IMG/VR virus record: IMGVR_UViG_3300045738_002448
Coordinates: 1 to 44,651 of that record
Direction: 5' to 3' (one strand)
From: a virus
Length of the DNA: 44,651 bases
The notes under the pieces are model-generated. The model had not been told where the DNA came from. It ran no database searches and saw only the letters and a list, made by a program, of their open reading frames with translations. Positions 39,611 to 44,651 of this stretch are shown piece after piece (the stretch's first letter is position 1; each line of letters begins with the position of its first letter). The position numbers and the translations under genes were made by a program.

Positions 39611-40567
39611 ATGAAATCAATTACTAAATTTTCATTGACGCTATTGGTCGCCGTGTCGGTGTCCGCGTGCACCCCTTACACTCACACAAGAGTGCTTGAG
39701 GCAGAGGAACGTGCTATTTTTTACACTGAAAGGCAAGACGACAGCGATACAACAAATTCCAGAAAAATCCAGATAATTTGTTCGGAGCCAAGCCCTGATG
39801 CGCTTAAGACATTGGCGGCTTCAATGAGTGTTGAAAAACAAGAAGTTGCCAAAATTGCTGCGGCTTATTCGGAGGCAGGCGCCAATATTGGACTGCGGAC
39901 ACATTCAATTCAGCTACTTCGAGATCAATTATTTTCAATCTGTCAAGCATATGCGAACGGAGGTATTACTGGGCCGACTTATCAGATGATGTTGACTCGC
40001 AATCAGCGCAACACTGTAGCGCTAATGGCTATTGAGCAACTGACTGGTGTGCTGCGAAGCCCGAGTGTTGAACTTTCGGGGGCAAGCTCAATTGGTCCCA
40101 GCCGAGATCTAGTTGAAGCCTATAAGAAGCTCAAGGAAAATGCTGAGGATAAGTACAGCGCGCTATCGGCCGCTGAAAAGAATAAGCCTGATGGTATAGC
40201 ACTTAAGGCCGTAATTGATGGCTACGCTGCAGATATAGCTAAGGCTGAAAAAGCATTTGTTTCAGCAGTTACGAATGCTACAAATAAGCCAGTTGCTGGA
40301 GGCGGGGTTGATCCAGCATCTGTGAATACGGTGACAGCTGCGATACAACACATTTCAGATCAGGTAACGGGGATAACTGATCTGTTCTATATATGTTTGG
40401 ATGTGACTCAAACCTATAAAGCTAAGGGCTGGGGGGCGCTGCCAACTGAACTGGCGACACGATGTGATTATGCCTTTAAGAATACTCCAGCTATGGAAAT
40501 TAAAAGTTTAGGTGGCGGTACCAATACTATGGGCGGTCGGGGCGGTGTGATCACGCAGGGTGAATAG
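39611..40567 (+). CDS. Lipoprotein, prophage cargo
   Basis: A 318-residue protein with a clear lipoprotein signal: MKSITKFSLTLLVAVSVSAC, cleavage before Cys20. The mature part is helical and Ala-rich (LKTLAASMSVEKQEVAKI, LSAAEKNKPDGIALKAV), with a Gly-rich end (GGGTNTMGGRGG). No known family is recognised. It is AT-richer than the tail genes, has its own upstream region and terminator, and stands just before attR. This is the usual place for lysogeny-expressed cargo that changes the host surface. Confidence 0.75.
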   Translation: MKSITKFSLTLLVAVSVSACTPYTHTRVLEAEERAIFYTERQDDSDTTNSRKIQIICSEPSPDALKTLAASMSVEKQEVAKIAAAYSEAGANIGLRTHSIQLLRDQLFSICQAYANGGITGPTYQMMLTRNQRNTVALMAIEQLTGVLRSPSVELSGASSIGPSRDLVEAYKKLKENAEDKYSALSAAEKNKPDGIALKAVIDGYAADIAKAEKAFVSAVTNATNKPVAGGGVDPASVNTVTAAIQHISDQVTGITDLFYICLDVTQTYKAKGWGALPTELATRCDYAFKNTPAMEIKSLGGGTNTMGGRGGVITQGE

Positions 40568-40619
40568 AGAGAGGAAGTCCGCTAGGGACAACAGCCCGAA
40601 CTGACACATAGCGCTACCC

Positions 40620-40652
40620 AAAAGAAGGCTTTATTTCTGTAGCCGTTCTTTT
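40620..40652 (+). terminator. Terminator after the lipoprotein gene
   Basis: AAAAGAA-GGCT pairs with AGCC-g-TTCTTTT across a 10-nt loop, giving an 11-bp stem with one bulged G and a T-rich 3' side. It lies 53 bp after the lipoprotein stop. It is the probable right end of prophage transcription. The remaining stretch to 40894 is non-coding and belongs to the attachment region. Confidence 0.65.
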
Positions 40653-40894
40653 GTGTAGCCAGCGGTAAAGGTCGCTCAGTAACCAACTGGTGGGCGGGGG
40701 GCTATCTCAATCTACAGAGTCTCCGTTCTGATCCAGTGCATCCTAGGTGATAGCTGCTGAAACGCAGAAGGCTGGCGGGATTTTAGGGCAAAATTAGGGC
40801 AGAACAGGGGCCGCTATTGGCCGCCGCAAGCCGAGGACAGGGACAGAGAATACCGTATTTTCTAGCCTGAAGCGGCCCATAGGCGCGTAAGAAG
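40653..40894. other. Prophage right-arm attachment region
   Basis: A 242-bp non-coding region between the terminator and attR. It has a short direct repeat, TTAGGGCA-AAA-TTAGGGCA, near 40787-40805 that could be integrase arm sites. I see no gene here. Arm-type binding sites next to core attachment sites are normal for tyrosine integrases. Confidence 0.45.
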
Positions 40895-40920
40895 GGGTTC
40901 GAATCCCTATCTCTCCGCCA
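40895..40920 (+). repeat. attR: 3' end of a tRNA-Ser gene
   Basis: 26 bases equal the T-arm, acceptor end and CCA of a bacterial serine tRNA (GGGTTCGAATCCC, then TATCTCTCCGCCA). The upstream part of a tRNA is missing, so this is a fragment, not a gene. It marks the right prophage end. The intact tRNA-Ser gene should lie left of base 1, beside the integrase, reading to the right. Confidence 0.8.
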
Positions 40921-41010
40921 TTACAGAAAAACCTTTGTAAATCAATGAGTTACGAAGGTCTAGAAACAGCGATTTGTAGCAGTAGTTTGTAGCAATTTTT
41001 TGCCAAACTG
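40921..41010 (+). other. Host sequence that followed tRNA-Ser
   Basis: This stretch lies between the tRNA 3' end and the terminator at 41011. In the uninfected host it would be the trailer of the tRNA-Ser transcript. It has imperfect repeats of TTGTAGCA near 40975-40994. I see no gene. Confidence 0.4.
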
Positions 41011-41035
41011 CAGCGAACAAGTCGCTGTTTTTTTT
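41011..41035 (+). terminator. Terminator, probably that of the host tRNA-Ser
   Basis: CAGCGA-ACAAG-TCGCTG is a perfect 6-bp stem followed by eight T residues. It lies 91 bp after the tRNA end and fits the transcription terminator of the disrupted tRNA gene. The rest of the gap to 41299 contains no supported gene. It must hold the promoter for the four-gene unit, which I cannot assign. Confidence 0.75.
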
Positions 41036-41299
41036 CGTCTGCAATTTTTAATTGAGCGACTAAGTCCTACCCTCGCATCTGGGCAGCACCTTCTGTGAAC
41101 GTCTATGGTGCGAAACGCCGGGGTTCGCCTCGCTTTACATAGCACGCGAGCGATTGTGCGTTAGAAGCTCTTACATTGTGACGTAGACTTGTTCGTTGGC
41201 CTGTGCGGTCGAGGGTTCGCCAAAGTAGGGCTTGCCATCCATGATGGGCAAAGAGAGGATGCTGCAGGGCATATAGCCATCATGGAAGGGACATACAAA

Positions 41300-41971
41300 A
41301 TGCCGTATCAATACCGGATCATTTGCTTGGCAAACTCTCGTAAGCTCAGTGGCCGCTGTGTGGCAGGTAAGGTGACGACGGGAGACTACACGGGGGCTTG
41401 GCTGCGTCCCATTGGTACGACTGCAACACACGAGATCACCGAGCGGGATCGTGAATATCAGGATGGGACCACGGCTCAAAAGCTGGATGTTATCGACATC
41501 ACCTTCACGAATACCGCCCCTGCTGGCTTCCAGCGAGAGAACCACATTATTGATGACACCATTTATTGGGAGAAAGCGGGCCAAATGGTTGTCAATGACC
41601 TAGCAGGGATTACGGATGCTCCGGCTACCCTATGGGAGAATGGCAATCACAGCTATTCAGGAGTGAACGATAGGGTCTCTGTTGAGCACCTGACTGAACC
41701 CCGTCAGAGCCTTTACCTCATTCAGCCGCAGAACGTCACCTTCAAGGTCAGTGCAGAGGGTGCCCAATTCGGTAATCCCAAGCGTGTTGTACGAGCCAAG
41801 TTCACCTATAACCGCATTCAGTATGCTCTGACCGTCACAGATCCAGAGACAGAGCAACACTACAAGGCCCAGCAAAATGGCGAGTACGCGGCTAACGTAA
41901 GCTATTTCACCATCAGCCTAGGTGAGCCTTACAACGGCGAGGCCTATAAACTAGTCGCCGCAGTATTTTAA
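41300..41971 (+). CDS. Dual-OB-domain-like protein, first gene of the four-gene unit
   Basis: A 223-residue protein. The start YRIICLANSRKLSGRCVAGK, the middle WLRPIGTTATHEITERD and LDVIDITF resemble the dual-OB (DuOB) family, which is predicted to bind nucleic acid or nucleotides. I chose the ATG at 41300, 9 nt after GGAAGGG. Upstream in-frame starts (TTG 41189, ATG 41282) lack support. The protein is 9 bp from the DUF488 gene and likely works with it. I infer the family from the motif pattern only. Confidence 0.68.
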   Translation: MPYQYRIICLANSRKLSGRCVAGKVTTGDYTGAWLRPIGTTATHEITERDREYQDGTTAQKLDVIDITFTNTAPAGFQRENHIIDDTIYWEKAGQMVVNDLAGITDAPATLWENGNHSYSGVNDRVSVEHLTEPRQSLYLIQPQNVTFKVSAEGAQFGNPKRVVRAKFTYNRIQYALTVTDPETEQHYKAQQNGEYAANVSYFTISLGEPYNGEAYKLVAAVF

Positions 41972-41980
41972 GGGGTAAAA

Positions 41981-42424
41981 ATGAAGATTTTCACGATAGG
42001 TTTTACGGAGAAAAAAGCAGAACGCTTTTTCTCATTGATAAAATTATCAGGTACAAAGCGGATTGTTGACGTTCGGTTGAACAACATTTCTCAGCTCTCA
42101 GGTTTTGCAAAAAGAGACGATTTGAAATACTTCCTGAAAGAATTATGTGACGTTGATTACGTCCATGTGCCTGAGCTGGCTCCTACAAAAGAAATTTTGT
42201 CGCCATACCAAAAGAAAGAGATTTCTTGGCAGCAGTACGAGGATAAATTCCTCAACCTTATGGCGAAACGAAATATCGAAAAACACGTAAAGCCTGAAAT
42301 TATTGATGAAGGTTGCTTGTTGTGCAGTGAGCATCAGCCGCATCAGTGCCATAGACGGCTGGTTGCAAATTATCTCAAGCAAGCGTGGGATCAATCTGAT
42401 GCGGTTGTCAAAGATTTAATATGA
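41981..42424 (+). CDS. DUF488 family protein
   Basis: A 147-residue protein of the DUF488 family. MKIFTIGFTEKKAERFF starts with the family IGF/IGY pattern, KRIVDVRLNN holds the conserved Asp-x-Arg, and CLLCSEHQPHQCHRR is the C-terminal Cys/His cluster. DUF488 proteins are thought to bind nucleotides or nucleic acid; no reaction is proven. AGGGG precedes the ATG. The last codons overlap the DUF4326 gene (ATGA). Confidence 0.82.
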   Translation: MKIFTIGFTEKKAERFFSLIKLSGTKRIVDVRLNNISQLSGFAKRDDLKYFLKELCDVDYVHVPELAPTKEILSPYQKKEISWQQYEDKFLNLMAKRNIEKHVKPEIIDEGCLLCSEHQPHQCHRRLVANYLKQAWDQSDAVVKDLI

Positions 42425-43020
42425 GTAACGATGCAAAAGTCTTGATTGCCTACCCGATCGACTTCCTTTCATATTCAAAATTTGAAAGGAAAGTCGATAA
42501 AATTATCAGCTCTCTTGAAAAAGTTGAGCTGATTTTCGTATCCGATGAAAATAGGTTTATCGAGAAATACTCACAGTCCAAGGGATTGCAGGCAATCCCA
42601 TTTAGCACAGATAAAGAAGCATTGAAGGAAGTCACACACGCTATTCTTTTTCAAGATGAAGAAAGAAATTGTTTCTTTATCCTTGATAATGAATTGCGAG
42701 AGAAAGAGATACCCACGAGAATTATTAATTTAAAAATCACCAAAGTGTCTAATAAAGATAATGGTGACAGTTACGATGTTTACATCGGTCGGGGAACCCT
42801 GTGGGGTAACCCCTATCAGATGGGCAAAGAAGGCACCCGCGATGAGGTAATAGCCAAATTCGCTTATGATTTTGATAAGCGTTTTTTGAAACTGCCCGAA
42901 AAATTTGATGAAAATATCGAAAAACTTAGGGGCAAGACGCTCGGTTGTCACTGCAAGCCTGCGGCTTGTCACGGTGACGTAATCGCGAACTATCTAAACT
43001 CCCAAGATGATGGAAAGTGA
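42421..43020 (+). CDS. DUF4326 domain protein
   Basis: A 199-residue protein. The second half has VYIGRGTLWGNPYQMGKEGTRDEV and LRGKTLGCHCKPAACHGDVIANYL, the DUF4326 signature with a Cys/His cluster. The first half (residues 1-95) is a separate alpha/beta domain (VLIAYPIDFLSYSKFERKV) that I do not recognise. It looks like a small Rossmann-like or nucleotide-binding fold. Overlaps the DUF488 gene by 4 bp. Both partners carry similar cysteine clusters, so they may act together on one target. Confidence 0.8.
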   Translation: MSNDAKVLIAYPIDFLSYSKFERKVDKIISSLEKVELIFVSDENRFIEKYSQSKGLQAIPFSTDKEALKEVTHAILFQDEERNCFFILDNELREKEIPTRIINLKITKVSNKDNGDSYDVYIGRGTLWGNPYQMGKEGTRDEVIAKFAYDFDKRFLKLPEKFDENIEKLRGKTLGCHCKPAACHGDVIANYLNSQDDGK

Positions 43021-43022
43021 CC

Positions 43023-43988
43023 ATGTTTCAGCTAGTAGCATTTCGTAATGTCGATGGTTACTTAGGCTTTTTTCAAAGGGACGGTAACGATGTCAGTTAC
43101 TATGTGAATACCTCGAAAGCTTTTTATTCCATATCTGGTGCTAATAGTTGGCAAACGTGGGTGCAATATATTGACGCTGGGCACGGAGGAAATGCCGATA
43201 GGGAAATAATAGGTAAAGAAGTCATACAGTATTTTTTACATAATTATCAAGAGACGATCAGTATCGATATCGTTGAAATGGAGGATGTTCAACGTCCGGG
43301 AAGCTTTTATCCGAGAATTTCAAGAGATAATATTTTCTTTAACTATGTGAGTGAGCAGTTTTTACAAGATGTTAGAGCTTACCAAAGTATTCAATTTAGC
43401 CTTGATAGCTTATTTAATTACATCGAGCCGTCCGCAAACAATTTGAGTGCTTACGGTCATAAAATTAGAGAGCTTTTGATATTGGCATGCACAGAAGTTG
43501 AATGCTTGCTTGTAAAGACTTTGGTTGATAATGGTTATGAGCAAAAAGATAGATATTCCACAAATGACTATATAAAATGCAAAGATATATTAGGGTTGGA
43601 TAAGTTCGAAGTAAACTTAGTGCAATATCCAAGGGTGAAGGTATTCAAACCTTTTCATGATTGGAAGGCCGAATCTCCAACCAAATCACTACCTTGGTAT
43701 AATGCCTATAATGCAGTAAAGCACAATAGAAGCGATAACATCACAGACGCTAATCTAGAACACCTTCTAGATGCTATTTCCGCTATCCATATCCTTCTTG
43801 AAAGTCAATATGGTAAAGTCATTTTTGAGCGTTGGGATAGCCAAACTGAAGACCGAAGTGTTTATAAAACGGTAGCTAGGCCTCAATGGAATTGTACGGA
43901 GATCACTGCTCCGATATTGATTGCAGGTTATTCCATAAATGCCAAATGGATTGAGCAACGTAAATATTTCGAAGATTATAAAATTTAA
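43023..43988 (+). CDS. Unrecognised protein with possible HEPN-like segment
   Basis: A 321-residue AT-rich gene, 2 bp after DUF4326. The first 125 residues look beta-rich (FQLVAFRNVDGYLGFFQRD). Residues about 145-265 are helical, with IRELLILACTEVECLLVKTL and WYNAYNAVKHNRSDN. The R...E..L and N-x-x-KH-x-R layout recalls HEPN or Abi-like ribonuclease domains, where a conserved Arg and His cut RNA. I do not recognise the whole protein. If the HEPN reading is right, it would be the effector of the unit. Confidence 0.55.
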   Translation: MFQLVAFRNVDGYLGFFQRDGNDVSYYVNTSKAFYSISGANSWQTWVQYIDAGHGGNADREIIGKEVIQYFLHNYQETISIDIVEMEDVQRPGSFYPRISRDNIFFNYVSEQFLQDVRAYQSIQFSLDSLFNYIEPSANNLSAYGHKIRELLILACTEVECLLVKTLVDNGYEQKDRYSTNDYIKCKDILGLDKFEVNLVQYPRVKVFKPFHDWKAESPTKSLPWYNAYNAVKHNRSDNITDANLEHLLDAISAIHILLESQYGKVIFERWDSQTEDRSVYKTVARPQWNCTEITAPILIAGYSINAKWIEQRKYFEDYKI

Positions 43989-44207
43989 GCGATATCAGCT
44001 GATACAAAAATCACGCTTTTCTCACTCCGTGGGTATTTGGTCCGGTGCTTGCCGCAACCGGCCAAAGGCTCATGTTTTAGATCGAGGTGGTTTGGAGTGC
44101 TGGGACTTGTACCAGTGCGAGAAATAGCCGGAATACGTGGTGTATGGCCGCTTCGCGGGGCGGTGCAGTGGCTCCGCATTCTGGTTGTCGCTTCGCTTCC
44201 TAAAAAC
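43989..44207. other. Non-coding gap before the insertion sequence
   Basis: About 220 bp of mixed sequence without a gene. It has GC-rich short dyads (GCCGCTTCGCGGGGCGG near 44150) that may belong to an older mobile-element remnant. I see no terminator with a clear T tail after the 43988 stop. Confidence 0.35.
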
Positions 44208-44651
44208 GTAAGCGCTCCATGAACCCCACATTCAAAGCGCTTAGCTGATCCCGGATGCTGTGCTCCCGATTCCCTCAGGAGCCAGCCCGCCATGATGCGA
44301 CCCGATGCTAAAGTCGAAAAAGTCTATCTCTACCCCAAGCCCGTCGACTTTCGAAAATCCATTGATGGCCTGGCGGCGCTGGTCGAACTGGATATCAAAG
44401 TCGCGGTATTCGACCCTGTGCTTTTCGTCTTCCTCAACAAGCCACGCAACCGCGTGAAGATTTTGTATTGGGAACGCAACGGCTTCTGCCTCTGGCTCAA
44501 GCGCCTCGAATCCGAACGATTTAAAACATCGCCCGATGCCAACGATGAAGCGATCATCCTGACCGTCCAGGAACTGAACTGGTTACTTGATGGTTTTGAT
44601 CTGTGGCGCAACCGTCCTCATCAGGTTTTGACGCCTCGATACGTGGCCTGA
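44208..44651 (+). mobile_element. Left end of an IS66-family element, cut by the window edge
   Basis: GTAAGCG at 44208 is the typical start of IS66-family inverted repeats. TAAGCGCT (44209-44216) has a perfect inverse AGCGCTTA (44236-44243) within the end. tnpB begins 84 bp in. The usual tnpA is absent from that short interval. The rest, with tnpC and the right end, would lie outside the window. Confidence 0.65.
44292..44651 (+). CDS. tnpB: IS66 family accessory protein TnpB
   Basis: A 119-residue TnpB of the IS66 family. It has PVDFRKSIDGLAALVE and VFVFLNKPRNRVKILYWERNGFCLWLKRLE (motif only), and LNWLLDGFDLW at the end. TnpB is needed with TnpC for transposition of IS66 elements; its exact role is not known. 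The frame is complete and stops at the last base of the window. AGGAG lies upstream of the double ATG. Confidence 0.92.
   Translation: MMRPDAKVEKVYLYPKPVDFRKSIDGLAALVELDIKVAVFDPVLFVFLNKPRNRVKILYWERNGFCLWLKRLESERFKTSPDANDEAIILTVQELNWLLDGFDLWRNRPHQVLTPRYVA

Noticed and set aside
40861-40920. Complete tRNA gene
   Set aside because: Only the T-arm, acceptor 3' strand and CCA are present. The preceding bases do not form D-arm or anticodon arm, so it is an attachment-site fragment.
41189-41299. Longer dual-OB gene from TTG 41189 or ATG 41282
   Set aside because: No ribosome site for either. The family pattern begins at MPYQYRIICLANS, right after the ATG at 41300.
43985-44293. 102-residue minus-strand frame before tnpB
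   Set aside because: No ribosome site or domain. It spans the IS66 end and lacks protein-like pattern.

Overview
The window holds an almost complete lambdoid (siphovirus-type) prophage in a Pseudomonas-like genome, followed by a short piece of host accessory DNA. The host assignment is an inference. It rests on a PrtN-type regulator, a 3' tRNA-Ser fragment, moderate-to-high GC in the phage genes and an IS66-type element. The prophage runs from left of base 1 to the tRNA-Ser 3' duplicate at 40895-40920, which I read as attR. The matching left attachment site is not in the window.

Layout of the prophage. (1) 593-7954, minus strand: a compact leftward early operon of about 15 genes, many joined by ATGA overlaps. 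It holds the integrase, a DUF1233-type excisionase, a C5-cytosine methyltransferase with six internal repeats, an HD hydrolase, a PrtN-like regulator and many small unknowns. (2) 7963-9310: the immunity region, with an S24-type repressor, operators, divergent promoters, a cro-like gene and a probable antisense transcript. (3) 9545-12850, plus strand: the rightward early genes, with a CII-like regulator, a DksA/TraR zinc finger, a Toprim/VapE primase-helicase and a Q-like protein. (4) 12875-13358: a repeat-rich non-coding block ending in a terminator. (5) 13379-24472: holin, terminase, portal, a protease with an internal scaffold start, decoration protein, a Mu gpT-like capsid protein, head-tail joining genes, tail tube and a frameshifted tail chaperone pair. 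(6) 24490-25590, minus strand: an acyltransferase cargo gene inserted antisense in the tail operon. (7) 25960-35807: tape measure, tail tip and a fibre with an SGNH esterase domain. (8) 36205-38504: GH19 endolysin, Rz/Rz1 and an adenine methyltransferase. (9) 38710-40567: cargo genes, a GH75-like protein and a lipoprotein.

Right of attR, 41300-43988 carries four co-directional, AT-richer genes packed as one unit: a dual-OB-like protein, a DUF488 protein, a DUF4326 protein and an unrecognised protein with a possible HEPN-like segment. I consider this the best candidate for an undescribed system, perhaps defensive. An IS66-family end and its tnpB gene close the window.

The genes make a coherent temperate phage. 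The repressor and operators hold lysogeny. Int and Xis act at the tRNA-Ser site. The primase-helicase replicates the DNA. A Q-like protein and a terminator probably gate the late genes. The late operon builds a lambda-like procapsid and a long non-contractile tail, then lyses the cell. The acyltransferase and the tail esterase suggest that host surface polysaccharide O-acetylation matters for this phage.
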